This document shows, piece by piece, positions 27,930-37,525 of a stretch of DNA of 64,000 nucleotides. Source of the stretch: Nocardiopsis_C rhodophaea. GTDB lineage: Bacteria; Actinomycetota; Actinomycetes; Streptosporangiales; Streptosporangiaceae. Location of the stretch: positions 186,001-250,000 of the forward strand of contig NZ_BAAAPC010000005.1 of the NCBI RefSeq assembly GCF_039530945.1, read 5' to 3'. Below the pieces are notes generated by a model. The model ran no database searches, had not been told where the DNA came from, and saw only the letters and a list, made by a program, of their open reading frames with translations. Made by a program: the position numbers and the translations under genes. Within the stretch, counting starts at the first letter, position 1. Every line of letters starts with the position of its first letter.

Positions 27930-29201
27930 TCAGGAGCCGGACAGCAGCTCGGGCAGCCGCTCGTCGAACTCCCGCACGCTGCGGGCCCGGGGTCCCCGAT
28001 AGGCGCGGCGGAAACGGCGCACCCGGCCGATCACCCGCTCGGAGCGCATCCGCACGCCGACGCCCAGTGCCTCGGTGGCCAATCGGAACGCCTCGTCGAC
28101 ATCGCCGGCGTCGGCATGCGCCGATGCCAGCTCCACCTGGAGCACGGCCCCCTGCTTCCCCGCCGGACCGGCGCCGTCGAAAGCCTCTCTGAAGGCGGTG
28201 CGGGCATCGTGGGGCCGACGCAGCCGCACCCCCGTCAGCGCCCGGTACCCGGCGACCTTGGCCTGGTCGAAGGCGAACACCCAGGGCCACGGAGGGTCGG
28301 TGTTGTCGCGGCGGTTCACCCCGGCCTCCGCCAGCGCGATGTCCCGCGAGGCCGCCGCCGCGGCGCCGATTGAGGAGTGCCCCAGCGCCCGCACGCACGC
28401 CAGCCACGCCCGAGCGGTGGGGTGAGCGTCGGGACCGAGATGGCGCCCGGCCTCGCGCGTCAGAGAGAGTCCCAGCTCGGGGTCTCCGCTGTCGATCTCG
28501 AACGCCGCGAGACTGCCGACCATGTAGGCGGTCAGCAGGCTGTTGTGGGCGCGCCGGGCGTAGGCAATGGAGGCGCGGTAGTGGTGCCGGGCCGACCCGG
28601 CGTCGCCCATGTCGTTGTGCAGCCAGGCGGTGAAGCCCGCCGCCTCGCTGGCCGCCGCGGCGATCTGCGGCGCGTACGGTGTGCGGCCCGATCGTTCCAG
28701 CGTCGTGGTGATGAGGTCCAGATGGGAGGCGGCCGCCCCCGCCAGATCGCGGGCCGGGGCCATGGCGTCGAGGCGCCTCTGGCTCCCGGTGATCGCGCGG
28801 AGCGCGGCCGCGGTGTTCTCGTCGATGTCGACGCTCATGGCCGCCATAGCGGGCAGTGTGACCGCCGCGGCTGCGACCACCCGGCCGAATTCTCTGCGTC
28901 TCGTTGGTTCCGCCCCCCTCCCCGGTGCGGTGGCCCGCGCGAACCGGAGCAGGTGGATCGGGACCTCAAGCCGCTCCGCGACTTCGCGAACCTGGTCGAC
29001 GGTCAGCGACTGCTGCCCGTTGACCACACGCGAGACCCAGCTCTGCGAATAGCCCACGATCCGGGCCAGCTCGCCCTGGGACCAACCGCGGGCGAGCCGC
29101 ACCTCCTCAACGATCACCGCCATGTCACACGTTGCCAGTGCGGCGGCCATCGAGGAGCGGGACCAAAACTCCGGCGAAAGTGCGCCGTCACGTTGAGGCA
29201 T
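27930..29201 (-). CDS. XRE-family regulator with TPR-like C-terminal domain
   Basis: A 423-aa protein as drawn. Residues 30-85 are a Cro/C1-type helix-turn-helix (LARGWSQGELARIVGYSQSWVSRVVNGQ). The following 330 residues are helical TPR-like repeats. Such large XRE/TPR regulators are abundant in streptomycetes and relatives; peptide or protein binding by the TPR is likely. The start is uncertain: a TAGGCT box lies only one base before the ATG at 29201, so a downstream ATG (29150 or 29123) may be the true start. It is divergent from the small gene at 29365. Confidence 0.8.
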   Translation of the reverse strand: MPQRDGALSPEFWSRSSMAAALATCDMAVIVEEVRLARGWSQGELARIVGYSQSWVSRVVNGQQSLTVDQVREVAERLEVPIHLLRFARATAPGRGAEPTRRREFGRVVAAAAVTLPAMAAMSVDIDENTAAALRAITGSQRRLDAMAPARDLAGAAASHLDLITTTLERSGRTPYAPQIAAAASEAAGFTAWLHNDMGDAGSARHHYRASIAYARRAHNSLLTAYMVGSLAAFEIDSGDPELGLSLTREAGRHLGPDAHPTARAWLACVRALGHSSIGAAAAASRDIALAEAGVNRRDNTDPPWPWVFAFDQAKVAGYRALTGVRLRRPHDARTAFREAFDGAGPAGKQGAVLQVELASAHADAGDVDEAFRLATEALGVGVRMRSERVIGRVRRFRRAYRGPRARSVREFDERLPELLSGS

Positions 29202-29364
29202 GAGCCTAGATTAGGGCGGTGGGCCCTCCGCCGGGGCTATGAGGAGGAGAAATGGGGCAATGCACAGCACGCATAGACCGGATCGCGACCGGCCGCGGCG
29301 GTGCACAGTGGTGAGACGGACGTCCCCGGGGGATCGAGAGATCAAGGTCAGGAGTGGAGCGCCG

Positions 29365-29733
29365 ATGACCGCTGAGCCCCCTCCGCAGGGCACACCGGGC
29401 ATGGCCGGACGCGGCCCATGCTTCGATGGCAGAAGTTCGGTCGACTCCGGCTGGCTCCGGGAGCTCAGCAGCCTCACGGTCGAGCTGCGCTCCTGCGGGC
29501 TGGAGGCGCGGATGGACGGGGTCATCGGGGCCGTTGACGCGATCGCCTACGGTCCCGCGCGCCGTATCCAGCGCGCTGTGCTGCGCCCGCACCGGGGACG
29601 TCTGTGGTGGTGGCTGCGGTGGGCCGGGGACCCCTCTACCTCGGCCCCCCACCACGCTCCCCTCGCTCCGGCGGCCGAAAGCGCCACTGCGGCCCGTCGT
29701 ATCGTCCAGGTCCTGCACACCGCTCGTCGCTAG
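29365..29733 (+). CDS. Hypothetical small protein, divergent from the XRE regulator
   Basis: A 122-aa protein of no family I recognise. The start ATG 29365 has AGGAG upstream, and earlier in-frame starts are unsupported. Residues 35-75 form an amphipathic helix (SGWLRELSSLTVELRSC) and a basic Trp-rich stretch follows (HRGRLWWWLRWAG), which could touch membrane or nucleic acid. The tail is Ala-rich. Its pairing with an XRE regulator recalls the regulator plus small-effector pairs of actinomycetes, but it is not a DUF397 protein. It converges with ppgK. Confidence 0.5.
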   Translation: MTAEPPPQGTPGMAGRGPCFDGRSSVDSGWLRELSSLTVELRSCGLEARMDGVIGAVDAIAYGPARRIQRAVLRPHRGRLWWWLRWAGDPSTSAPHHAPLAPAAESATAARRIVQVLHTARR

Positions 29734-29773
29734 GCGTTCTCCACCGTCGGGGCGGCCGCCGTCCACCAGGAGG

Positions 29774-30556
29774 TCAGGACGGAGCGCCGAAGCGCTCGGC
29801 CGCCATCACGGCCGCTCCGACGATGCCCGCTGTGTTGCGCAGTTGAGCCGCCACGATGGGGGCGCGCAGATGCAGCAGCGGCAGAAACCTGTCGGCCTTG
29901 CGGCTGACGCCGCCGCCCACCACGATCAGGTCGGGCGACAGCAGGTCCTCCACCACCGAGTAGTAGCGCTGCAGGCGCTGGGTCGCCCACTCCTCGTAGG
30001 AGAGATTGTCGCGCTCCCGCGCGCTGGTGGCCGCCCGGGTCTCGGCGTCCTGACCGTCGATCTCCAGATGCCCGAACTCCGTGTTGGGCACCAGCCGCCC
30101 GTCCACCAGGAGTGCCGTACCGATCCCGGTGCCGAGCGTCGTCAGCAGCAGGACGCCCTCGGTATCGCGCGCCGCCCCGAAGCGGTCCTCGGCCACGGCC
30201 GCGGCGTCGGCGTCGTTCAGGGCGTGCACCCGGCGGCCCGTCACTTCCGAGAACACGTGCTCCAGTTGCACACCGACCCAGGAGTCGTCCACGTTGGCCG
30301 CGCTGTACGCGACCCCGTGCTTGACGACCCCCGGGAAGGTCACGCCCATCGGGCAGTCCTCGCCGACATGCTTGGGGAACGACGCGGCGATCTCGGCGAC
30401 GACCTTGGCCAACGCCTCGCGTGTCGCGGGCCGCGGCGTGGCGATCTTCACCCGGTCCACCACGAAGGTCCCGGAGTCCAGATCCACGGGGGCGCCCTTG
30501 ATCCCGCTGCCGCCGATGTCGATCCCCAGCCCGATCCGGGGCGTGTGGCCCGTCAT
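29774..30556 (-). CDS. ppgK: Polyphosphate glucokinase (ROK family)
   Basis: A 260-aa kinase that phosphorylates glucose at C6 with polyphosphate or ATP. GLGIDIGGSGIKGAPVDL at the N terminus is the phosphate-binding motif of the PpgK subgroup. TTLGTGIGTALLVDG and NTEFGHLEIDG are the ROK core, with the catalytic Asp in ALNDADAAAVAE. The ROK zinc-binding cysteines are absent, as is normal for PpgK. ATG 30556 has GGGAG upstream. It lies next to the proteasome locus and is divergent from trmI. Confidence 0.95.
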   Translation of the reverse strand: MTGHTPRIGLGIDIGGSGIKGAPVDLDSGTFVVDRVKIATPRPATREALAKVVAEIAASFPKHVGEDCPMGVTFPGVVKHGVAYSAANVDDSWVGVQLEHVFSEVTGRRVHALNDADAAAVAEDRFGAARDTEGVLLLTTLGTGIGTALLVDGRLVPNTEFGHLEIDGQDAETRAATSARERDNLSYEEWATQRLQRYYSVVEDLLSPDLIVVGGGVSRKADRFLPLLHLRAPIVAAQLRNTAGIVGAAVMAAERFGAPS

Positions 30557-30839
30557 CGTCTCCCGCCCTTTCCCTCCGCGCGCCTGCGCGTCCTGTGCAG
30601 CTCATCGGCCGGCCTGATGCTGTGCCCGCACGGCCAACGCGCGTAGGCGGCCGTGCGGTCCAGATGCCATTCTTCCCCGCTTCTGGTCTCCCTGATCCCC
30701 GTCCCGGCCGACACGTGCCGGAGCGCGCCCGGTGGCCTGGCCGCCGGGCGTCCGGGATTGCGCCGACCGGGAGAAAAGACGGATACCCTGGACGACTGCC
30801 CTGACCAGACCATCCACGACGTGGGAGATACGAGCACCA

Positions 30840-31823
30840 GTGACCGGCATCCACGGCCGCCGCGGACCCTTCGAAGACGGCGACAGCGTGCAGTTGACCG
30901 ACCCCAAGGGTCGGATGCACACCATCACCCTGCGCGCCGGCACGGCGTTCCACACCCACCGAGGACGGTTGGACCACGACGACCTGATCGGGCAGCCCGA
31001 GGGCAGCGTGGTGCGCTCGACCTCCGGGACCGCCTACGTCGCGCTGCGGCCCCTGCTCAGCGACTTCACCCTGTCGATGAAGCGCGGCGCCACCATCGTC
31101 TACCCCAAGGACGCGGCGCAGATCGTCGCGCAGGCCGACATCTTCCGCGGCGCCCGGGTCATCGAGGCCGGCGCCGGATCGGGGTCGCTGTCGTGCTGGC
31201 TGCTGCGCGCCGTCGGCGACGAGGGCATGGTCTCCTCCTACGAGCGCCGCGAGGACTTCGCCCAGATCGCCCGGAACAACGTCGAGCGGTACTTCGGCGG
31301 GCCGCACCCGGCCTGGCGGCTCACTGTCGGTGACCTCGCCGAGTCCATCTCCGACACCGAGGTGGACCGCGTCATCCTCGACATGCTCGCCCCCTGGGAG
31401 TGCCTCGACGCCGTCGCCAAGGCCCTCATCCCCGGCGGCGTGCTGTGCGCCTATGTCGCCACCACCACGCAGCTCTCCCGCGTCGTGGAGGAGCTGCGGG
31501 AGCACGGGAACTTCTACGAGCCGCACGCGTGGGAGACCATGATGCGCAACTGGCACGTGGAGGGCCTGGCGGTGCGCCCGGACCACAAGATGATCGGGCA
31601 CACCGGTTTCCTGGTGACCGCGCGCCGCCTGGCCGACGGAGCGCAGGCGCCCGACCGTCGGCGCCGCCCCGCCAAGGGTGCCTACGGCGAGGACTACCAG
31701 AAGTCGCGCGGCGCCCGCGAGGGCGGGGGAGCGGCCGCCAAGGAGACGGGACCCACGGAGCCCCCGGCCCCCGCGGACACGGCCGAGGCCGGCGCCGACG
31801 GTCGCGGCGGTGACGCCGAGTAG
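30840..31823 (+). CDS. trmI: tRNA (adenine-58-N1)-methyltransferase TrmI
   Basis: A 327-aa SAM-dependent enzyme making m1A58 in the tRNA T-loop. The small N-terminal barrel is followed by the methyltransferase domain: VIEAGAGSGSLSCWLL is motif I, VSSYERREDFA motif II, and VILDMLAPWECLDAV motif IV. HTGFLVTARRL ends the core. The last 50 residues are a charged Gly/Ala-rich tail, probably disordered. The GTG at 30840 is in frame with the conserved GPF start, with GGGAG about 12 bases upstream. It is the first gene of the proteasome region, as in mycobacteria (Rv2118c). Confidence 0.95.
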   Translation: MTGIHGRRGPFEDGDSVQLTDPKGRMHTITLRAGTAFHTHRGRLDHDDLIGQPEGSVVRSTSGTAYVALRPLLSDFTLSMKRGATIVYPKDAAQIVAQADIFRGARVIEAGAGSGSLSCWLLRAVGDEGMVSSYERREDFAQIARNNVERYFGGPHPAWRLTVGDLAESISDTEVDRVILDMLAPWECLDAVAKALIPGGVLCAYVATTTQLSRVVEELREHGNFYEPHAWETMMRNWHVEGLAVRPDHKMIGHTGFLVTARRLADGAQAPDRRRRPAKGAYGEDYQKSRGAREGGGAAAKETGPTEPPAPADTAEAGADGRGGDAE

Positions 31824-32068
31824 CTGGGGCCGGGATTACCGCGCCGCGGGCGTCGGCAGGGGCCACGTCCGGTGGCCGGATCAGGCCGCGCGGCTGGGTG
31901 AGAACGTTACTTTCTCATTACGTCGCGTGGCCGTCTGCCAGGGTGACCTAGGCGTTTACAAGATCAAAAAGTGAGTCCTTCCACACTGACGGCGGACCGG
32001 AGGTTAGGAATAGTCCACGGGTAGGTAGGGTTCCGAGTAGTCGTCCTCTTAATAGGGAGGTGGCGGAC

Positions 32069-33826
32069 GTGGCCGAACGCGACGACGAGCGTCAGGCGGA
32101 GCGCGACCGTGAAGTCGCGGAACTCACCGCTCAGGTCTCCTATTTGGAAAAGGAACTCAGCGTAGTCCGGCGCAAGCTCGCGGACTCCCCCCGCCACGTG
32201 CGGCTCCTAGAAGACCGGCTCCGCGAGGCGCAGGCCAACCTCGCCGCGGCCAATGGTCAGAACGAGCGCCTTGTGGCAACCCTGAAGGAAGCGCGCGACC
32301 AGATCGTGGCGTTGAAGGAGGAAGTCGACCGGCTCGCGCAGCCGCCGTCCGGATTCGGCATTTTCCTGGAGGCGCGCGACGACGAGACGGTCGAAATCTT
32401 CACCAACGGCCGCAAGATGCGCGTCAATGTCAGCCCCTCGGTCGACATCGAGCAGCTGAGCCCCGGCCAGGAGGTCATGCTCAACGAGGCCTTCAACGTG
32501 GTCGAGGCCCAGTCGTTCGAGACCGTGGGCGAGGTCGTCATGCTCAAGGAGTTCCTTGAGGGCGATCGCGCGCTTGTGATCTCCAACCACGACGAGGAGC
32601 GGATCGTGCGGCTGGCCGAGCCGCTGCGCGACGAGCCGGTCCGGCCCGGCGACTCCCTGCTGCTCGAACCGCGCTCGGGCTACGTCTACGAGCGCATCCC
32701 CAAGTCCGAGGTCGAGGAGCTCATCCTCGAAGAGGTCCCGGACATCGCTTACACCGACATCGGCGGTCTCAGCGGGCAGATCGAGATGATCCGCGACGCT
32801 GTCGAGCTGCCGTACCTGCACAAGGACCTCTTCTACGAGCACCAGCTGCGCCCGCCCAAGGGCGTGCTGCTCTATGGTCCTCCCGGATGCGGTAAGACCC
32901 TCATCGCCAAGGCCGTGGCCAATTCACTGGCCAAGCAGGTCGCTCAAAAGACCGGCCACGATGTCGGCAAGAGTTTTTTCCTCAACATCAAGGGTCCCGA
33001 GCTGCTCAACAAGTACGTTGGCGAGACCGAGCGGCACATCCGCCTGGTCTTTCAACGGGCTCGGGAGAAGGCCGGCGAGGGCACACCGGTCATCGTGTTC
33101 TTCGACGAGATGGACTCGATCTTCCGCACCCGAGGGTCGGGCGTGTCCAGCGACGTCGAGAACACCATCGTCCCGCAGCTCCTCAGCGAGATCGATGGTG
33201 TGGAGGGGTTGGAGAACGTCATCGTCATCGGCGCCTCCAACCGCGAGGACATGATCGACCCGGCGATCCTCCGGCCTGGCCGCCTTGACGTGAAAATCAA
33301 GATCGAGCGCCCGGACGCGGAGGCAGCCCGGGACATCTTCTCCAAGTACATCACCACCGACCTGCCCCTCCACGAGGACGACCTGGCCGAGCACGGCCAG
33401 TCCGCCTCCGCCACGGTCGACGCCATGATCCAGCGTGTGGTCGAGCGGATGTACACCGAGAGCGAGGAGAACCGCTTCCTGGAGGTCACCTACGCCAACG
33501 GCGACAAGGAAGTCCTGTACTTCAAGGACTTCAACTCCGGCGCGATGATCGAGAACATCGTGGACCGCGCCAAGAAGATGGCCATCAAGGACTACATCGA
33601 CCACCAGGCCAAGGGTCTTCGGGTCTCCCATCTCATGCAGGCCTGCGTCGATGAGTTCAGCGAGAACGAGGACCTGCCGAACACCACCAACCCCGACGAC
33701 TGGGCCCGGATCTCCGGAAAGAAGGGCGAGCGCATCGTCTACATCCGGACCCTGGTGTCCGGCAAGAAGGGCGCGGATTCCGGCCGGTCCATCGACACGG
33801 TGGCCAACACCGGTCAGTACCTGTAA
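32069..33826 (+). CDS. arc: Proteasome-associated AAA ATPase ARC/Mpa
   Basis: The hexameric unfoldase that binds Pup-tagged proteins and feeds them to the 20S proteasome. The protein is 585 aa from GTG 32069; GGGAGG lies eight bases upstream, so GTG 32060 is less likely. Residues 5-95 are the N-terminal coiled coil that binds Pup. Two OB domains follow to about 230. The AAA module has GPPGCGKT (Walker A), FFDEMDSIF (Walker B) and ASNREDMIDPAILRPGRLD. The C terminus is GQYL, with the penultimate Tyr used to dock into the proteasome alpha ring. A hairpin terminator follows. Confidence 0.97.
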   Translation: MAERDDERQAERDREVAELTAQVSYLEKELSVVRRKLADSPRHVRLLEDRLREAQANLAAANGQNERLVATLKEARDQIVALKEEVDRLAQPPSGFGIFLEARDDETVEIFTNGRKMRVNVSPSVDIEQLSPGQEVMLNEAFNVVEAQSFETVGEVVMLKEFLEGDRALVISNHDEERIVRLAEPLRDEPVRPGDSLLLEPRSGYVYERIPKSEVEELILEEVPDIAYTDIGGLSGQIEMIRDAVELPYLHKDLFYEHQLRPPKGVLLYGPPGCGKTLIAKAVANSLAKQVAQKTGHDVGKSFFLNIKGPELLNKYVGETERHIRLVFQRAREKAGEGTPVIVFFDEMDSIFRTRGSGVSSDVENTIVPQLLSEIDGVEGLENVIVIGASNREDMIDPAILRPGRLDVKIKIERPDAEAARDIFSKYITTDLPLHEDDLAEHGQSASATVDAMIQRVVERMYTESEENRFLEVTYANGDKEVLYFKDFNSGAMIENIVDRAKKMAIKDYIDHQAKGLRVSHLMQACVDEFSENEDLPNTTNPDDWARISGKKGERIVYIRTLVSGKKGADSGRSIDTVANTGQYL

Positions 33827-33840
33827 CGACGCGGCAGGAC

Positions 33841-33867
33841 GGGCCCGCCGGAGGATCCGGCGGGCCC
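33841..33867. terminator. Bidirectional hairpin between arc and the NTF2-like gene
   Basis: Perfect 12-bp arms (33841-33852, 33856-33867) around GGA. It lies 14 bases after the arc stop and 13 before the end of the convergent gene, so it can serve both strands. Confidence 0.75.
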
Positions 33868-33879
33868 CCTGCGTTGCGG

Positions 33880-34341
33880 CTAGAGAGCGGGCGTCGGGTG
33901 TCCGCCGTCGGTGTGCCAGGGGTAGCGGCTGGTGTCCTCGCCGCCGAAGTCGGGGTCGAGGTAGATGAAGAGCCGCTGGATCTTGAAGTCGCGGATTTCC
34001 ATGACGTCGGCCCAGCGCCCGCCGTGCGTGAAACCGCCCCGCCATTCGATGCCCTTGGCCGTGACGCCCTGCGTGGTCCCCTCCACGACGACCACGTCGC
34101 CGGCGACGTAGAACTTCAGCCACTCCAGGTTGTGGCTGATCAAGTCGAACAGCTGCGCCACGTCGTCGAACATGCGGCCGATGGCCTGGCGGCCGTGGGC
34201 GACCCCCCACTTGGGGAACCAGGCGTCGGCGTGCTCATCGAAGAGTTCGAGTACGTCTCCGCCCCGGTCGAAGCGGCGGAAGAACTCGAACGCCACCGAC
34301 TTGCGCTGCTCGTCGGTCATCGGCTCGACCACGAAGGCCAT
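33880..34341 (-). CDS. NTF2-like/SnoaL-fold protein
   Basis: A 153-aa protein with the conical NTF2-like fold: FEFFRRFDRGGDVLELFDEHADAWFP, an IGRMFDDVAQLF helix, then strands VVVVEGTTQGV and DVMEIRDFKIQRLFIYLDPDF. Members bind small hydrophobic ligands or act as isomerases or hydrolases. No catalytic dyad can be assigned with confidence. The ATG at 34341 follows AGGAGGAGAT, an excellent ribosome-binding site. It is inserted between arc and dop on the opposite strand. Confidence 0.8.
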   Translation of the reverse strand: MAFVVEPMTDEQRKSVAFEFFRRFDRGGDVLELFDEHADAWFPKWGVAHGRQAIGRMFDDVAQLFDLISHNLEWLKFYVAGDVVVVEGTTQGVTAKGIEWRGGFTHGGRWADVMEIRDFKIQRLFIYLDPDFGGEDTSRYPWHTDGGHPTPAL

Positions 34342-34666
34342 ATCTCCTCCTCGGTGCTGGATTCAACTGGTCGAGAGGAGGGCATGTTCGACGATTCTCG
34401 CATGTCGTGCCTGCTCAGCTGTGATGCCGAGGTGCGCGTGCCGCGGTGTGGCGGGGCTTTGGCGAGTTTCGGCGCGCGCCGCCCGCCGGCGTCATCGACC
34501 CAACGTCGCTGTGGCCGCGGCACCGGGGCCACCCGCGTCTCTCGACGTAGAGCATCTGCCGCCTCACCGCTCACCCGGGTACCGGTACTCCCATAAGAAG
34601 GCAGCTGTTGGGCCACAATTCGCTACGCCGAGTTCAAGATGGCGCGACGGTGGATAACCTTCCATC
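34342..34666 (+). other. Intergenic region upstream of dop, with leaderless promoter candidate
   Basis: A 325-base divergent gap. TAACCT at 34655-34660 is a TANNNT box ending six bases before the dop ATG, with TTCAAG 16 bases upstream of it (34633-34638) as a possible -35. No Shine-Dalgarno precedes dop. The rest shows no gene. Confidence 0.45.
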
Positions 34667-36187
34667 ATGAGTGTTCGGCGGATTATGGGCATCGAGACCG
34701 AGTACGGCATTTCCGTACCCGGCAATCCCGGAGCCAACGCGATGGTGACCTCCACGCAGGTGGTCAACGCCTACCTGGCGGCCTCGGCCGCGCGGGCGCG
34801 CAAGGCGCGGTGGGACTTCGAGGAGGAGAACCCGCTGCGCGACGCGCGCGGATTCGACCTCGCTCGGGAGGTGGCCGACCCCACCCAGCTCACCGACGAG
34901 GATCTCGGCCTGGCCAACGTCATCCTCACCAACGGCGCGCGGCTGTACGTCGACCATGCCCACCCCGAGTACTCCGCGCCCGAGGTCACCAACCCCCTCG
35001 ACGCCGTGCTGTGGGACAAGGCCGGTGAGCGGGTGATGGCCGACGCGGCCCGCCGCGCGGGCGCGATCCCCGGCGTCGACCCGATCCAGCTCTACAAGAA
35101 CAACACCGACAACAAGGGCGCCTCCTACGGCTGCCACGAGAACTACCTGATGCGCCGCGCGACCCCCTTCGGCGACATCGTCCGGCACCTCATCCCCTTC
35201 TTCGTGTCCCGCCAGGTGATCTGCGGTGCGGGACGCGTCGGCATCGGTGCCGACGGCCGCGACAGCGGCTTCCAGATCAGCCAGCGCGCCGACTTCTTCG
35301 AGGTCGAGGTGGGCTTGGAGACCACCCTCAAGCGCCCCATCATCAACACCCGGGACGAGCCGCACGCCGACCCCGACAAGTACCGGCGGCTGCACGTCAT
35401 CATCGGCGACGCCAACATGAGCGAGGTCTCCACCTACCTCAAGCTCGGCACGACCGCCATCGTCCTGGCCATGATCGAAGACGGCTTCATCAGTGTCGAC
35501 CTGTCACTGGAGACGCCCGTCGCCGACCTGCGCGCCTTCTCCCACGACCCGGGCCTCAGCCACGCGGCGCGGCTGCGGGACGGCCGCCGGATGACCGCGG
35601 TCCAGATCCAGCGCGAGTACCTCGACCAGGCCCGCAAATACGTCCAGGACCGCTACGGCGCCGATGTCGACCTCGAAACCGCCGACGTCCTGGACCGCTG
35701 GGAGTCGACCCTCGACCGCCTCGACGAGGACCCCATGCAGCTCGCCGAGGAGCTCGACTGGGTGGCCAAGCTCAAGCTGCTGGAGGGCTACCGCAGCCGC
35801 GACGGGCTGGACTGGGGCCACCACCGCCTGGAACTCGTCGACCTGCAGTACTCCGACGTGCGCCCGGAGCGGGGGCTGTACAACCGGCTGGCCTCGCGCG
35901 GGCGGATGCGCCGCCTGCTCGACGACGCCGCGGTGGAGCGCTCCATCACCGAGCCGCCCGAGGACACCCGCGCCTACTTCCGCGGGCGCTGCCTGGCCCA
36001 GTACGCCGACTCCGTGGCCGCCGCCTCGTGGGACTCGGTCATATTCGACCTGCCCGGCTACGACTCCCTGCAGCGCGTCCCCACGCTGGAGCCGCTGCGC
36101 GGTACCAAGGAGCACGTGGGGGCGCTGCTGGACCGCTGCGCTACCGCGGCCGACCTGGTGGCCGTCCTCACCGGAGGCCGCCGCTGA
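34667..36187 (+). CDS. dop: Pup deamidase/depupylase
   Basis: A 506-aa member of the carboxylate-amine ligase-like Dop/PafA family. MSVRRIMGIETEYGISVPG holds the catalytic and ATP-binding Glu residues; GARLYVDHAHPEYSAPEV and YKNNTDNKGASYGCHENYLM are further active-site blocks. Dop binds ATP as cofactor, deamidates Pup-Gln where needed, and removes Pup from substrates. Because the Pup encoded here already ends in Glu, only depupylation should be required. The Dop-specific loop is in the first 80 residues, longer than in PafA. The gene is separated from pup by a protease gene on the other strand, which is unusual. Confidence 0.97.
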   Translation: MSVRRIMGIETEYGISVPGNPGANAMVTSTQVVNAYLAASAARARKARWDFEEENPLRDARGFDLAREVADPTQLTDEDLGLANVILTNGARLYVDHAHPEYSAPEVTNPLDAVLWDKAGERVMADAARRAGAIPGVDPIQLYKNNTDNKGASYGCHENYLMRRATPFGDIVRHLIPFFVSRQVICGAGRVGIGADGRDSGFQISQRADFFEVEVGLETTLKRPIINTRDEPHADPDKYRRLHVIIGDANMSEVSTYLKLGTTAIVLAMIEDGFISVDLSLETPVADLRAFSHDPGLSHAARLRDGRRMTAVQIQREYLDQARKYVQDRYGADVDLETADVLDRWESTLDRLDEDPMQLAEELDWVAKLKLLEGYRSRDGLDWGHHRLELVDLQYSDVRPERGLYNRLASRGRMRRLLDDAAVERSITEPPEDTRAYFRGRCLAQYADSVAAASWDSVIFDLPGYDSLQRVPTLEPLRGTKEHVGALLDRCATAADLVAVLTGGRR

Positions 36188-36270
36188 GGGGTGCCTGAGG
36201 CTCCTCGGTGTCGTCCACCCCAACGCCCGCTACGGGGCGCTGGGCCGTCAGGTCGTCCGGAGGCGTCGCA

Positions 36271-36303
36271 CCCCGCCGACCGCCGTCGCGGCGGTCGGCG
36301 GGG
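36271..36303 (+). terminator. Hairpin terminator after dop
   Basis: Perfect 15-bp arms (36271-36285, 36289-36303) around a TCG loop, 83 bases after the dop stop. No T run. Confidence 0.7.
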
Positions 36304-36325
36304 CTCCCTGGAGGGGGGCTGCGGG

Positions 36326-36355
36326 CCTCGGACCCGCTCGGAGGCGGGTCCGAGG
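36326..36355 (-). terminator. Hairpin terminator after the S1E protease gene
   Basis: Perfect 12-bp arms (36326-36337, 36344-36355) around a 6-base loop, 9 bases beyond the stop of the leftward protease gene. With the dop hairpin it makes a convergent double terminator. Confidence 0.65.
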
Positions 36356-36364
36356 GAAGCGGGG

Positions 36365-37525
36365 TCAGCCGGTGTAGAGCGTCAGGTTGAACTGGCTGAG
36401 GATCGGGTTGACCGGGAAGAAGAACGTGGTGCCACCGCTGCGGCAGTTGCCCGAGCCGCCGGAGGTCACGCCCTGGGCCTGGTTACCGGAGATGTAGGAG
36501 CCGCCGGAGTCACCGGGCTCGGCGCACACGCTGGTACGGGTCATGCCGTAGACCGTGCCCTGGGGGTAGCGCACCGTCTGGTTCTTGGCCTGGATCCTGC
36601 CGCAGTGCCAGCCGGTGGTGGAACCGGAACGGCAGACCGACGCGCCGACGTTGGCCTCGCGTGAACCGTCGACCTCTCGGTAGCCGCCGTTGTACATCGA
36701 CACCAGGTTGGTGGGGTTCAGGTTCGAGGTCGCGCGCACGAACGCCATGTCGTAGTAGGGGAAGATGCTGTTCTCGAAGACCCCGCGGCCGTTGCCGAGC
36801 CGGACGGAGTCGCCGCGGTTGCCGCAGTGTCCGGCCGTGACGAACCCGGGCTGCCCGGAGCTGTTGGTCGCGGTGAACCCGACCGAGCAGCGGCTCCGGT
36901 TGCCGATGTAGTAGGCGAGCCCGCCGACGATGTTGGCGTACAGCTCGGGGCGCTCGGAGCTCTCCTCGATACGCACGGCGTCGGCGTCGACTCCGGCATC
37001 CGCGATGAGGTCCTTGGCGGCCTTCGTCTCGCCGGGCAGCGCTGTGACGACGACGCTGTCGTCCGCAAGGTCGGCATACCAGCCCGTGACCTCGGCCGGA
37101 GCCGTGTCCTCGGCGTCGTTGAGCTCGTCCACGACGTCGTCGAGCTGTTCCTCGCCGTGCTCGACCAGGCGGGTCTTCATGCCGAGGGCCTCGATCTTCT
37201 CGGTGGCCGAGGCGTCGGTCAGCGAGACCGTGAGCTTGCCGCTGCCCTGGTCGTAGACCGCGCCGCCGAAGGCGTCGCCCGCGGCCTTACGTGCCGTGCG
37301 TTCGAGCTTGCGGGCCTTGGCCTCGTCCGCCAGGAGCTTCGTGGCTTCGGAGGGGGAGGACAGGCCGAGGTCGCGCTGCAGCGCCTCGGTCTGCGTGTCG
37401 GCTCTGTCGGGGGCGTTCTGGGGCGCGTCGGTGGGGGAGTCGGCGGAAGCGGGGGCTGGGGAGGCGATGAGGCCGACGGTGAGGGCGGTCGCGCCCAGCG
37501 CGCTGAAGATGGGGGATGTTCGCAC
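36365..37525 (-). CDS. Secreted S1E serine protease (alpha-lytic/NAPase-like) preproprotein
   Basis: A 386-aa preproenzyme from GTG 37525. Residues 1-28 are a signal peptide ending near ASA. Residues 30-195 are a pro-region of the alpha-lytic type, which acts as folding chaperone. The mature enzyme begins at about ANIVGGLAYYIGNRSRC. The triad is His in TAGHCG, Asp in YYDMAFVR and Ser in EPGDSGGSYISG. Disulfide cysteines are in the expected pairs. The mature part closely resembles Nocardiopsis alkaline protease and Thermobifida TFPA, which are extracellular. It lies in reverse orientation between dop and pup, so it is not part of the proteasome pathway; insertion into the locus is inferred. 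Confidence 0.95.
   Translation of the reverse strand: MRTSPIFSALGATALTVGLIASPAPASADSPTDAPQNAPDRADTQTEALQRDLGLSSPSEATKLLADEAKARKLERTARKAAGDAFGGAVYDQGSGKLTVSLTDASATEKIEALGMKTRLVEHGEEQLDDVVDELNDAEDTAPAEVTGWYADLADDSVVVTALPGETKAAKDLIADAGVDADAVRIEESSERPELYANIVGGLAYYIGNRSRCSVGFTATNSSGQPGFVTAGHCGNRGDSVRLGNGRGVFENSIFPYYDMAFVRATSNLNPTNLVSMYNGGYREVDGSREANVGASVCRSGSTTGWHCGRIQAKNQTVRYPQGTVYGMTRTSVCAEPGDSGGSYISGNQAQGVTSGGSGNCRSGGTTFFFPVNPILSQFNLTLYTG

Noticed and set aside
30784..30789. TACCCT as -10 box for trmI with TTGCGC as -35
   Set aside because: The spacer would be 20 bases, too long for a standard promoter; left uncalled.
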